DNA of 50,181 bases from contig CAIYUV010000142.1 of NCBI GenBank assembly GCA_903929475.1, forward strand, positions 1-50,181. The letters run 5' to 3'. A model generated the notes under the pieces. That model made no database searches and had not been told where the DNA came from. It worked only from the letters and a program-made list of their open reading frames with translations. Shown one piece after another: positions 1 through 8,631 of the stretch. Made by a program: the position numbers and the translations under genes. The first letter of the stretch is position 1, and each line of letters begins with the position of its first letter. The DNA comes from an uncultured Spartobacteria bacterium (GTDB lineage Bacteria > Verrucomicrobiota > Verrucomicrobiia > Chthoniobacterales > Chthoniobacteraceae).

Positions 1-126
1 ACAGACGAGCGCCCGCTGCTCAACCCCGCCGCACCCGAAGTGCGCGAATACCGCATGTCCTTCTGGGATAAAGGCACCCAGAACGGCGACTGGACGGCGG
101 TGGAAAAAGTGACGGTGAGCCCGTAG
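1..126 (+). CDS. C-terminal end of a hypothetical protein (partial)
   Basis: An open frame runs in from the left edge and stops at TAG 124-126, leaving 41 residues. The tail includes RMSFWDKGTQNGDW and ends in VTVSP. I do not recognise a family. The Trp- and Lys-rich end, read without interruption from base 1, looks like a real C-terminus rather than chance. The next gene begins about 180 bases downstream across a repeat-containing spacer, so co-transcription is uncertain. Confidence 0.6.
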   Translation, partial: TDERPLLNPAAPEVREYRMSFWDKGTQNGDWTAVEKVTVSP

Positions 127-167
127 GCGGCGGGCATCCAGACCACGCGGATTCACGCGATTCATTG

Positions 168-196
168 ACCACGGATGTCACGGATGGACACGGATG
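168..196. repeat. CACGGATG short direct repeats
   Basis: Three copies of CACGGATG start at 170, 179 and 189, separated by one or two bases. This kind of 'cacggat(g)' cluster is, from memory, a common dispersed intergenic repeat in Verrucomicrobia and related bacteria; I could not search for copies. It lies in the 178-base spacer between the partial first gene and the M23 peptidase. The rest of the spacer shows no clear gene. Confidence 0.7.
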
Positions 197-304
197 TTTT
201 TTCCGCGCAGCGGGGCGCGCTCTTCAACGGGGCGCGCTCCGTTTGTTTGCGGGGGATTTTGAGGCTTTGCCAAAGGCGCTTTGGGTTTCCTAGGATGGTG
301 GGCG

Positions 305-1027
305 ATGCGTTTCCTTCTGCTGCTGACTTTGCTGGTGTCCGCTGCTCTTTCCCGTGCGGAAGAGGCGGCGACGCTGATGGCGGACGGATTCGATTTTCCC
401 GTGGGGAAACCGGAGGGTGAGGGCTACTACAAGTCGCGCGGCTATCGCCCGAACGGGCATCTCGGCGAGGACTGGAATGGGAAGCGCGGTGGCGACACGG
501 ATCTCGGCGACCCGGTGTGGGCTTGCGCGAACGGGCTTGTGGTTTTTGCGGAGAATTTCGGGCACGGCTGGGGGAATGTGGTGATTGTGCGGCACGTTTA
601 TGAAGAGCGCGGGCAGCGAAAGTTTGCGGACTCGCTCTACGGGCATCTCGACAGAATCCTTTGCCGGATGGGGCAGCATGTCCGGCGCGGCCAGCAGGTC
701 GGCACCATCGGGACTGGCGGCGGGCTTTATGAAGCGCACCTGCATTTCGAGATGAGGAAGGAGCTGCGCGTGGGCATGGCGCGGCATCGTTTTCCGCGCG
801 ATGAGCGGGTGTATTGGGACCCGACGACTTTCATCGCGGCGCACCGCAAGATCGTCCCAAGTGCGGCGACGGGGATGGTGCCGATTCATACGTTTGCGCC
901 ATTCGATGCGAATGCCATCGCGGAAGTGGAGGCGGGGAGTGGCGGCTTTGTGATCCCGAATGCTGCGAAGCAGCCTCCGGTGAAGCAGGACTGGAAGCCG
1001 CGACGCTACGACGACATCGGGCGCTAA
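305..1027 (+). CDS. Secreted M23 family metallopeptidase (LytM-like)
   Basis: A 240-residue protein with an N-terminal signal peptide (MRFLLLLTLLVSAALSRA, residues 1-18) and a peptidase M23 domain. The zinc-binding pattern is visible: HLGED at 52-56 and the HLH motif with H145 and H147, plus a conserved YGHLD around 112-116. M23 enzymes cut peptide cross-bridges in peptidoglycan, so it probably acts in the periplasm or cell envelope. An upstream TTG at 281 keeps the frame open, but the ATG at 305 gives a clean signal peptide and has AGGA nine bases upstream, so I chose it. The next gene follows after 60 bases. The specific bond cleaved cannot be read from the sequence. Confidence 0.85.
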   Translation: MRFLLLLTLLVSAALSRAEEAATLMADGFDFPVGKPEGEGYYKSRGYRPNGHLGEDWNGKRGGDTDLGDPVWACANGLVVFAENFGHGWGNVVIVRHVYEERGQRKFADSLYGHLDRILCRMGQHVRRGQQVGTIGTGGGLYEAHLHFEMRKELRVGMARHRFPRDERVYWDPTTFIAAHRKIVPSAATGMVPIHTFAPFDANAIAEVEAGSGGFVIPNAAKQPPVKQDWKPRRYDDIGR

Positions 1028-1087
1028 GAGCCGCCGGGGGATTTGGCGTTTGTCTTTTGCGGGGCGGCTGAGTTTTCTCCGCCGCTC

Positions 1088-2323
1088 ATGGAAAAGGAGA
1101 CGACATTTGGGAATTCGATGGGCGTGTTTCGCGAAGGGGTTTTCGCGCGCTTCATGGTGGCGGAGTTTGTTTCGATGATCGGGACGTGGATGCAGGCGCA
1201 GGCGCAGCAGTTTGTCGTGGAGGAGCAGGCGAGGCATTCGTGGGAGCAGGCGGTGATCAGCGGAGTGACGATGCTGCTGGTGCCGCTGTTCAGTCCGCTC
1301 GGCGGGACGCTGGCGGATCGTTCGGACAAACGGCGGATTCTTTTTGTGGTGCTGGGAATCCAGGCGGCGCTCGCGGCGCTGGTGGGATGGTGGCTGCATC
1401 TCGGCATTCTGTCTTTCTGGCTGCTGCTGCCGGTGGCGGCGGTGCTCGGCGTGAGCGGTGGTTTTGAAATGCCGGCGTATTCGGCGCTGGTGCCGGAATT
1501 GGTGCCGAAGGAAAAACTGGCGGCGGCGGTGGCGATTGATCGCTCGGTGTTTCACTCGGCGCGCATCATCGGCCCTGCGCTGGCGGGCTGGCTCGTGGGG
1601 TGGCTGGGAATGCAATCCGCGTTTTATGCGAATGCGCTCAGCTATCTGTGCCCGCTCGTGGTGCTTTGCACGCTGGCTCCGAGGAAGGTGGGGACTGCGG
1701 AGCAGGAGGCGGCACGGCGCACGGGGTTTGCCGACGGTCTGCGCCATGTGCGCTCGGATGTGCCGACGCGGCGGATGGTGCTGTTGATGTCCTCATGCGC
1801 GCTGTTTTGCTCGCCGTTTGTGGTGGTGATGCTGACTTGGTATGGGCGGCGGACGCTGGGGCTGACGCCAGGGCAGGTGGGCTGGCTGATGTCGCTCTCG
1901 GGCATCGGGGCGCTGCTGGCGTCGCTGCTGCTGCTGGGGATTCCATCGCGCCGACGCGTGTTTTTTCTGCGAATGGGAGCGATGATCAGCGTGGTGGCGA
2001 TGTTGGGGTTGGCGGGGGCGCAGTTTTTCTGGCAGGCGGCACTGTGTGTTTCACTGCTCACTCTGGGGCTGAATTTTCTTTTCGGCATCGGCAATCAGCT
2101 CGTGCAGGAGCGTGCGCCGGATGAAATTCGCGGGCGCGTCTCGGCGGTGGCGGCGCTCAGTTTTGTCGGAGTGATGCCGTTCTCGGGTTTTGCGGTGTCC
2201 GGGCTGGAGCACTGGCTGGGGATGCGCAATGCGCTGCTCGTCTGCGCCGCCGGCTACGCGCTGGTATCGGCGGCGATGCTCTCACGGCGCTGGCCGGTGC
2301 CGGATGGCGGCGTGAAAAGCTGA
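1088..2323 (+). CDS. MFS transporter (EntS/MFS_3-like exporter)
   Basis: A 411-residue polytopic membrane protein with about 11-12 hydrophobic segments and the major facilitator cytoplasmic loop pattern (GGTLADRSDKRR after TM2, and GRRTLGLTPGQVGWLM in the second half). The N-terminus (RFMVAEFVSMIGTWMQ) resembles the MFS_3 / enterobactin-exporter-like group, often annotated as efflux proteins. The substrate is not predictable. The frame is open back to a TTG at 1043; I use the ATG at 1088, and the ATG at 1118 is equally possible because neither has a clear ribosome site. It ends 4 bases from the convergent ppk2 stop, so there is no room for a separate terminator. Confidence 0.8.
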   Translation: MEKETTFGNSMGVFREGVFARFMVAEFVSMIGTWMQAQAQQFVVEEQARHSWEQAVISGVTMLLVPLFSPLGGTLADRSDKRRILFVVLGIQAALAALVGWWLHLGILSFWLLLPVAAVLGVSGGFEMPAYSALVPELVPKEKLAAAVAIDRSVFHSARIIGPALAGWLVGWLGMQSAFYANALSYLCPLVVLCTLAPRKVGTAEQEAARRTGFADGLRHVRSDVPTRRMVLLMSSCALFCSPFVVVMLTWYGRRTLGLTPGQVGWLMSLSGIGALLASLLLLGIPSRRRVFFLRMGAMISVVAMLGLAGAQFFWQAALCVSLLTLGLNFLFGIGNQLVQERAPDEIRGRVSAVAALSFVGVMPFSGFAVSGLEHWLGMRNALLVCAAGYALVSAAMLSRRWPVPDGGVKS

Positions 2324-2327
2324 CGCC

Positions 2328-3107
2328 CTAGAGCGAAGAGTCGCGCAGGTCGGCCTTGTCGAGCGCGTCCACGATGGTGCGGATCATTTTCACGCGTGTG
2401 TGCCATTTGTAATTGGCACCGATGACGTGCCACGGTGCGCGCTCGGTCGAGGTGCGGCGGATCATTTCCTCGGCGGCTGTGACGTTTTCCTTCCAATGGC
2501 GGCGGTTTCGCCAGTCTTCGTCGGAAATTTTCCAGTGCTTGTAGGGATCGGATTCGCGGGCCTTGAAGCGCGCGAGCTGTTCGTCCTTGGTGATGAAGAG
2601 GAAAAATTTCAGCAGGATGGTGCCGTCGTCCATGAGCTGGCGCTCGAATTCATTGATCTCGCGGTAGGCGCGCTTCCACGCGGCTTCGCTGCAAAAACCC
2701 TCGACGCGCTCGACGAGCACGCGCCCATACCACGAGCGATCGTAGATGACGATCTGGCCCTTTGGCGGGAGCTTGTTCCAAAAGCGCCACATGTAGTGAT
2801 GCGCGTTTTCTTCCGCAGTGGGTTTTACGATGGAGTGAACTTTCAGCAGGCGGGGATCGAGTTTCTCCACGATGCGCTTGATGGAGCCGCCCTTGCCCGC
2901 TGCGTCGGGGCCTTCGATGGCGATGACGACGTTGCTCTTCGTCTCCACGAGCCGCCGCTGCCAACTGAGTAGATCGAGCTGCGCTTCCTTGAGCCGCTTT
3001 TTGTAATCGTCGGACTTGAGCTGCTTGTGTTCGATGGCTTCGAGACGACGGCCGCTTTTCCAGCCGATGGGCTCGCGGAGTTTGAAGAGGACGCGAGGAA
3101 TGGACAT
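2328..3107 (-). CDS. ppk2: Polyphosphate kinase 2 family protein
   Basis: A 259-residue single-domain PPK2. PPK2 enzymes transfer phosphate between polyphosphate and nucleotides, usually making GTP/ATP or phosphorylating NDP/NMP. Walker A is GPDAAGKG (66-73), Walker B is IVIYDRSWYGR (119-129) with D123 and R124, and the lid region contains basic residues (FKARESDPYKHWK). Length and motifs fit the one-domain class I/III enzymes; which nucleotides it prefers cannot be told by eye. It is transcribed divergently from ppk1 across a 156-base gap, which suggests shared control and a common role in polyphosphate turnover. The ATG at 3107 is the only sensible start. Confidence 0.93.
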   Translation of the reverse strand: MSIPRVLFKLREPIGWKSGRRLEAIEHKQLKSDDYKKRLKEAQLDLLSWQRRLVETKSNVVIAIEGPDAAGKGGSIKRIVEKLDPRLLKVHSIVKPTAEENAHHYMWRFWNKLPPKGQIVIYDRSWYGRVLVERVEGFCSEAAWKRAYREINEFERQLMDDGTILLKFFLFITKDEQLARFKARESDPYKHWKISDEDWRNRRHWKENVTAAEEMIRRTSTERAPWHVIGANYKWHTRVKMIRTIVDALDKADLRDSSL

Positions 3108-3167
3108 GGCGTGAAATTACCACGCGGACCGTGTTCTTCGCAAGCCGCCTGCTTTTCCGCCGCGAAA

Positions 3168-3185
3168 CTGTGACTGAAGCGTGAC
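3168..3185 (+). promoter_or_regulatory. Possible direct-repeat operator between ppk2 and ppk1
   Basis: CTGTGAC (3168-3174) and GCGTGAC (3179-3185) form a direct repeat of TGAC cores with an 11-base period. PhoB boxes are also 11-base direct repeats, and polyphosphate genes are often in Pho regulons, so this is a plausible but weak match. It sits in the divergent promoter region shared by both kinases. No clear -35/-10 pair was identified beside it. Confidence 0.2.
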
Positions 3186-3263
3186 CCGGGTGCCACCCAT
3201 GGTTCGCCGGGGCATGGCAGTGTTTTTGAGTGCCAGCGCCACAGTCCCGGCTAAAGTGAGGGC

Positions 3264-5408
3264 ATGGGTGCCATATCCAAAAACATGAACAGCTTTACGA
3301 CTGAACACTTTCTCAGCCGCGAATTGAGCTGGTTGGAATTCAACCAGCGCGTCTTCGAGGAGGCGCTGAGCCCCGGCACGCCGCTGCTCGAGCGCGTGAA
3401 GTTTTTCTGCATCGTCAGCTCGAATCTCGATGAATTTTTCGAAGTGCGCTTCGCGGGGTTGAAGCAGCAGATCGAGAGCGACATCGTCGAGCGCAGCCTC
3501 GATGGTCGCACGGCCACCGAGACCGTCCGCGCAGTGAGCAAACGTGTGCGGCGGATGGTGGAGGATCAATACCGCCTGTGGCGCGGGGAACTCCGCCCGG
3601 CGCTGGCGACAGCGGGAATCCGCTTCCTCGAAATGGAGGAACTCGGCGGGCATGATCGCGCATGGCTCGAGCAATACTATCAGCAGCAGGTGCGTCCCGT
3701 CCTCACCCCGCTCGCCGTGGATCCGGCGCATCCGTTTCCGCATATTCAAAACAAGTCGCTGAACATCGTCGTCAGCCTCGATCTCGAACAGAACGGCAAC
3801 AGCCGCCCGCGCCTTGCCGTGGTGCAGGTGCCGCGCGTGCTCCCGCGCCTCGTGCGTCTTCCGCGCGAGGACGACGCGATGGATTTCATCTTCCTCGGCA
3901 ACATCATCGGCCACTATCTCGCCGATCTTTTTCCCGGCACAAAAATCCACGGCCACTGGAAATTTCGCGTCACACGAAACAGCGAACTCTACGTGGACGA
4001 GGACGACGCGGAAAATCTCCTGCAAGCCGTCGAGGAGGAACTCCGTAACCGCCGCCGTGGCGAAGCCGTGCGACTCGAAGTGGATGCCGACTGCCCGCAG
4101 CCCGTCTGGCAGGTGCTTCTGGATAATCTCAGCCTCAGCGAGGACGACCTCTACATCGTGGACGGCCCCATCAACGCCACCCGGCTCATGGCCATCTACG
4201 AAGGCGACCACTCGCCCGAATTGCGCGACACACCGTTCATCGCACCCATCGCCGCCGTCGTGCGCGATCGCGCCTCTCTCTTCTCCACCATCCGCCGCCG
4301 CGATGTGCTGATCCATCATCCCTACGAGAGTTTCAACAGCGTCGTGGACTTTCTCGAACAGGCCGCCCGCGACCCAAACGTCCTCGCAATCAAACAAACA
4401 CTGTATCGCACCGGCGGCGACGCCCGCATCATCGGCGCACTCATGCTCGCCGTGGAGAATGGCAAGCAGGTCACCGCAGTCACCGAACTGAAGGCGCGCT
4501 TTGACGAGGCGAACAACATCGAGTGGGCGCGCAGGCTCGAGGACGCAGGCGTCCATGTCATCTTCGGCCTCGTGGGGCTGAAAGTGCATGGCAAAATCAC
4601 GCTCGTCGTCCGCCGCGACGAAGACCGCCTGCGCCGCTACCTGCACATCGGCACGGGCAACTACAATCCCACCACCGCCCGCATTTACACCGACCTTAGC
4701 ATCTTCACCGCAAACGAGGATTTTGGCGAGGACGCCACCAATTTCTTCAACCGGCTCACTGGCATCAGCCGCTACCAGACGCCGCGCAAACTCCTCATCG
4801 CGCCCTACGATCTCCAGCCGCGACTCATCGCCCTCATCGAGCGCGAGGCCGACCACGCGGAAAAGAAAAAGCCCGCGCGCATCGTGGCAAAAATGAACTC
4901 GCTGAGCGACCCCGACATCATCCGTGCGCTCTACCGCGCCTCACAGGCCGGGGTGAAAATCGAACTCATCGTCCGTGGCATCTGCTGCCTGCGTCCCGGC
5001 ATTCCCGGCGTCAGCGAAAACATCACCGTGCGCAGCATCGTCGGCCGTTTCCTCGAACACGCGCGCATTTTTCAGTTTGAAAACGGTGGCCAGATGGAAA
5101 CCTACATCGGCAGCGCAGACTGGATGTCGCGCAACTTGATCCGCCGCGTCGAAATCGTCTTCCCCGTTGATGACGCAGCATTGCGCGACCGCATCGCGAA
5201 GCAAATCCTCGCCGCGCAACTCGCTGACAACACTAGGGCATGGCAGCTCGAAAGCGATGGCAGCTACAGCAGAGTCTCCCGCACTGAAGGCTCGCCCAAG
5301 CGCGACAGCCAGTCGGAATTCATAGCCCTCGCCATCGGCGAAGCCCGCTACGTCCGCAAACCCGCCCGCCGCCAGCGCCCGAAGGCAAAAGTGAAATCAC
5401 GTAAGTAA
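3264..5408 (+). CDS. ppk1: Polyphosphate kinase 1
   Basis: A 714-residue PPK1, the enzyme that reversibly builds polyphosphate from ATP. The N-terminal signature LSRELSWLEFNQRVFEEA, the central RTGGDARIIGAL segment and HIGTGNYNPTTARIYTDL are all present. The two catalytic-region histidines are at H442 (VHGKI) and H599 (EHARIFQF); their 157-residue spacing equals that of E. coli H435 and H592, so the enzyme looks intact. The C-terminus ends in a basic tail (RRQRPKAKVKSRK) not needed for the fold. The start at ATG 3264 has GAGGG just upstream; ATG 3285 is an alternative. It is divergent to ppk2, an unusually tight pairing of both polyphosphate kinase families. Confidence 0.96.
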   Translation: MGAISKNMNSFTTEHFLSRELSWLEFNQRVFEEALSPGTPLLERVKFFCIVSSNLDEFFEVRFAGLKQQIESDIVERSLDGRTATETVRAVSKRVRRMVEDQYRLWRGELRPALATAGIRFLEMEELGGHDRAWLEQYYQQQVRPVLTPLAVDPAHPFPHIQNKSLNIVVSLDLEQNGNSRPRLAVVQVPRVLPRLVRLPREDDAMDFIFLGNIIGHYLADLFPGTKIHGHWKFRVTRNSELYVDEDDAENLLQAVEEELRNRRRGEAVRLEVDADCPQPVWQVLLDNLSLSEDDLYIVDGPINATRLMAIYEGDHSPELRDTPFIAPIAAVVRDRASLFSTIRRRDVLIHHPYESFNSVVDFLEQAARDPNVLAIKQTLYRTGGDARIIGALMLAVENGKQVTAVTELKARFDEANNIEWARRLEDAGVHVIFGLVGLKVHGKITLVVRRDEDRLRRYLHIGTGNYNPTTARIYTDLSIFTANEDFGEDATNFFNRLTGISRYQTPRKLLIAPYDLQPRLIALIEREADHAEKKKPARIVAKMNSLSDPDIIRALYRASQAGVKIELIVRGICCLRPGIPGVSENITVRSIVGRFLEHARIFQFENGGQMETYIGSADWMSRNLIRRVEIVFPVDDAALRDRIAKQILAAQLADNTRAWQLESDGSYSRVSRTEGSPKRDSQSEFIALAIGEARYVRKPARRQRPKAKVKSRK

Positions 5409-5492
5409 TGCAGCGTGCTTCGGGGCCTTGCTACGGGCGTTAAATTGCGCTCGCTAAGAACGAGGATGGTCGTTGATTCTTTTTTTAAATCC

Positions 5493-8400
5493 ATGCGCCG
5501 TCTATTTCTCACGTCAATTGCCGCAGTCACAGCGCTGCTGCACGCAGAGGTGGATTTTAATCGCGATGTGCAGCCGCTGCTTTCGGAAAATTGCTATCAA
5601 TGCCACGGGCCGGATGCGAAGGCGCGCAAGGCAAAGCTGCGGCTCGATGTGAAGGACGGGCCGGAGAGTCCCTTCCGGACGGAGGACGAAGTTACGGCAA
5701 TCAAGCCCGGAGACAGCAAGGGGAGTGATCTGGTTGCGCGAATTTTCACCAGCGACGAAGACGATGTGATGCCGCCGCTGAAATCAAAGCGGACGCTCAC
5801 GCAGGCGCAAAAGGAGACGCTGAAACGATGGATCGAGGAGGGTGCGAAGTGGGGACAGCACTGGGCGTTTGTTGCACCAAAGCGTCCGGCAGTGCCGGGG
5901 ATTGCGGATTGCGGATTGCGGATTGCAGATTTGCGCAAGCGTGACGCGAAACGCGCGGATGACTTGCAGGCGCAACTGCTGGCTCTCGCGAAGTGGCCGA
6001 AGAATGCGATTGATTCGTTTGTGCTCGCGCGCCAGCTCGGCGAAGGACTCACGCCGTCACCGGAGGCTGCGCCTGAAAAACTTTGTCGCCGACTTTATCT
6101 CGACCTCACCGGACTGCCGCCGACGCCTGCGGAAGTGGATGAGTTTTTGCGCGCGTGCGGAAATGGCGATGCAGCGAAACAAGACGCCGCAGTCACGGCG
6201 CTTGTGGATAAACTGCTTGCGAGTCCGCGCTACGGCGAGCGCATGGTGTGGGAGTGGCTGGAAGCTGCGCGCTATGCGGATACGAACGGCTATCAGGGTG
6301 ATCCGGTGCGCGCGATGTGGTATTGGCGCGACTGGGCAATCAAGGCGCTGAACGACAATATGCGGTTTGACCAATTTACCATCGAGCAAATCGCCGGAGA
6401 CCTATTGCCGGAACCGACGCAGGAGCAACTTGTCGCGACCGGCTTTCATCGAAACCACATGATCAACGGCGAGGGTGGGCGCATCCCCGAGGAGTCGCGT
6501 GTCGAGTATGTGCAGGATCGCGTGGAGACGACGGCGACGGTCTGGCTGGGGCTCACATTTACGTGCTGCCGATGCCACGATCACAAATACGATCCTTTCA
6601 AGCAAAGCGAATACTACAGCCTCAGCGCCTACTTTAACTCGCTCGATGAAACCGGTGGCAATGACAGCAACGGTCTGGCGAATCCCATCCTCAATCTCGT
6701 CGCTCCCGAGCAGCACAAGAAAATCGAGGCGCTGAAAGTCGAGGAGGACAAGGCGGCGGCGGGGAGTGATGCGTTGGAGAAAAAACTGCGCGAGGCACAG
6801 CCGGAGTGGGAGGCCGCGCTCCTCAAAAACACCGCTAAACTCGGCGAGCCGGAATGGCAGGTCATCAAGGTGGACGACACCATCAGCGAGAACGGGGCGA
6901 CGCTTACGAAGCAGGCTGATGGTTCGATTTTGCTGAGTGGGAAAAATCCGGACAGCGACGAACTGGTTGTGACCGCCATCACACAGATGTCGAAAGTCTC
7001 GGCGATTCGCATCGAGGTGCTGCCGGATGATTCGCTGCCAGACAAAGGATCAGGGCGGGCGCAGGATGGGGGATGGATTCTGAGCGAGATTCAGATGCTC
7101 GGCGACAGCAAGCCCATCAACCTTGCCCCGGTGCGCGCGGATTTTGAGCAGTCCGGCTCGACATTGCAAAATGCGCTCGATGGAAGGAACGAGACGGGCT
7201 GGAGCGTGGGTCCGCAGTTTGGAAAGCCGCACGAGGCCGTCTTCGAATTGCAGACTGATTTCGGATATCGCGCCGACAAACTCGTTTCCTTCCGGTTGCA
7301 ATTTCTGTCCAAGGAAAAACAGCGCGTCTTTGGAAAATTCCGCATCTCAATGACCGATTCGCCGGCAGCGCTGCTTCGTCCGATTCCTCCGGAAGTGTAT
7401 GCTGTGCTCGCCGTCCCTGTGGACAAGCGTGACGACAAGCAGCGCAAGAAACTGACCGACTACTATCTCGCGAGCGAGCCGCGACTCATCCTCGCCAAAA
7501 AACTGACCGCCGCTGCGAAGAGCGAGCGCAAAGCGGCAGACAGCGGTGCCGCGCGCACGATGATGATGCGCGACCGCGCGACGCCGCGCGACACTTTCAT
7601 CCTCGTGAAAGGCGCATACGACAAATTTGGCGACCGCGTCACACATGGCACGCCTGCTGTCCTGCCCGCGCTGCCGCCGGAAGCTCCCAAGAACCGTCTC
7701 TCGCTGGCGCGCTGGCTTGTTTCGCCGGAGAATCCGCTGACTGCGCGAGTGACGGTGAATCGCTACTGGCAGATGTTTTTCGGACGCGGGCTGGTGAAGA
7801 CGGTGGAGGATTTCGGCGTGCAGGGCGACAAGCCGACGAACCCGGAGTTGCTCGACTGGCTGGCGCGTGAATTCATCGAGAGCGGGTGGGATGTGAAGCA
7901 CATCCATCGTCTCATCGTCACGAGCGCCACGTATCGCCAGCAGTCGAAAGTGCCGCCGGGGATGTCCGAGCGTGATCCGGAAAATCAACTGCTCGCACGC
8001 GGCCCGCGTTTCCGTCTGCCGAGCTGGATGCTGCGCGACCAGGCGCTCGCGGTTTCGGGGTTGTTTGTAGAAAAAATGGGCGGTGCGCCGGTGAAGGTCT
8101 ATCAGCCAAAGGGAGTATGGGAGGACGCTACGTTCGGGCAGATCAAGTATTCGCAGGATCACGGCGAGGCGCTTTATCGAAGGAGTCTCTACATTTTCTG
8201 GCGGCGCATCATCGGGCCGACGCTCTTCTTCGACGTGTCTTCACGTCAAAACTGCGTGGTGAAAACAGGACGCACTAACACGCCGTTGCACGCGCTCGTG
8301 ACGCTGAACGATGTAACATACGTCGAGGCTGCCCGCGCACTCGCGGAGCGGATGCTGAAATTCAACACGACAGACGATGCGGCGCGGTTGGCATACGGTT

Positions 8401-8627
8401 TCCGACTTTGCACCGCGCGTATGCCGAACAACACCGAGGCTCAGACTCTCGCAGCCGCGCTCACACGTTTCCGTGAACAATATCGAGCCGACAAGGACGC
8501 TGGTGCGATGCTCATAGCGACCGGTGAATCGAAGCCCGATGCGGCGCTAGCTGTTCCCGAACTCGCCGCGCACACGAGCCTCGCTTTACTGCTGCTGAAT
8601 CTCGACGAAACTCTCACCAAGGAATGA
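5493..8627 (+). CDS. PSCyt1/DUF1549/DUF1553 domain protein
   Basis: A 1,044-residue exported protein of the type abundant in Planctomycetes and Verrucomicrobia. A signal peptide ([18 protein letters not shown]) is followed by a planctomycete cytochrome C domain with a CYQCH heme-binding motif near residue 34. Next come DUF1549 (around 170-390, with [19 protein letters not shown]), a middle region that may be a carbohydrate-binding or F5/8-like insert, and DUF1553 (around 730-1000). Function is unproven; family members are suspected to act in periplasmic degradation of complex polysaccharides. A 28-base heptamer repeat lies in frame near residues 136-145. The start at ATG 5493 is chosen for the signal peptide; the frame is open upstream to 5415. 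The DUF1501 gene follows after 4 bases, so the two are almost certainly one operon. Confidence 0.9.
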   Translation: MRRLFLTSIAAVTALLHAEVDFNRDVQPLLSENCYQCHGPDAKARKAKLRLDVKDGPESPFRTEDEVTAIKPGDSKGSDLVARIFTSDEDDVMPPLKSKRTLTQAQKETLKRWIEEGAKWGQHWAFVAPKRPAVPGIADCGLRIADLRKRDAKRADDLQAQLLALAKWPKNAIDSFVLARQLGEGLTPSPEAAPEKLCRRLYLDLTGLPPTPAEVDEFLRACGNGDAAKQDAAVTALVDKLLASPRYGERMVWEWLEAARYADTNGYQGDPVRAMWYWRDWAIKALNDNMRFDQFTIEQIAGDLLPEPTQEQLVATGFHRNHMINGEGGRIPEESRVEYVQDRVETTATVWLGLTFTCCRCHDHKYDPFKQSEYYSLSAYFNSLDETGGNDSNGLANPILNLVAPEQHKKIEALKVEEDKAAAGSDALEKKLREAQPEWEAALLKNTAKLGEPEWQVIKVDDTISENGATLTKQADGSILLSGKNPDSDELVVTAITQMSKVSAIRIEVLPDDSLPDKGSGRAQDGGWILSEIQMLGDSKPINLAPVRADFEQSGSTLQNALDGRNETGWSVGPQFGKPHEAVFELQTDFGYRADKLVSFRLQFLSKEKQRVFGKFRISMTDSPAALLRPIPPEVYAVLAVPVDKRDDKQRKKLTDYYLASEPRLILAKKLTAAAKSERKAADSGAARTMMMRDRATPRDTFILVKGAYDKFGDRVTHGTPAVLPALPPEAPKNRLSLARWLVSPENPLTARVTVNRYWQMFFGRGLVKTVEDFGVQGDKPTNPELLDWLAREFIESGWDVKHIHRLIVTSATYRQQSKVPPGMSERDPENQLLARGPRFRLPSWMLRDQALAVSGLFVEKMGGAPVKVYQPKGVWEDATFGQIKYSQDHGEALYRRSLYIFWRRIIGPTLFFDVSSRQNCVVKTGRTNTPLHALVTLNDVTYVEAARALAERMLKFNTTDDAARLAYGFRLCTARMPNNTEAQTLAAALTRFREQYRADKDAGAMLIATGESKPDAALAVPELAAHTSLALLLLNLDETLTKE
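5900..5927 (+). repeat. In-frame GATTGCG heptamer tandem repeat
   Basis: Four tandem copies of a 7-base unit (GATTGCG x3, then GATTGCA) lie inside the DUF1549/DUF1553 gene. Because 7 is not a multiple of 3, the translation cycles through a seven-residue period (the ADCGLRIAD type). It falls in the linker between the cytochrome C domain and DUF1549, where an insertion would be tolerated. Similar GATTGCG runs occur in other Verrucomicrobia and Planctomycetes genomes as far as I recall. Confidence 0.85.
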
Positions 8628-8631
8628 TGCC

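Noticed and set aside
290-1747. A 485-codon open frame on the minus strand across the M23 and MFS genes
   Set aside because: It is antisense to two clear genes, and the His/Arg/Pro-rich product is typical of shadow frames in GC-rich coding DNA.
3117-4856. A 579-codon minus-strand frame opposite ppk1
   Set aside because: ppk1 on the other strand has complete motifs and spacing. The antisense product shows no domain and is explained by codon bias.
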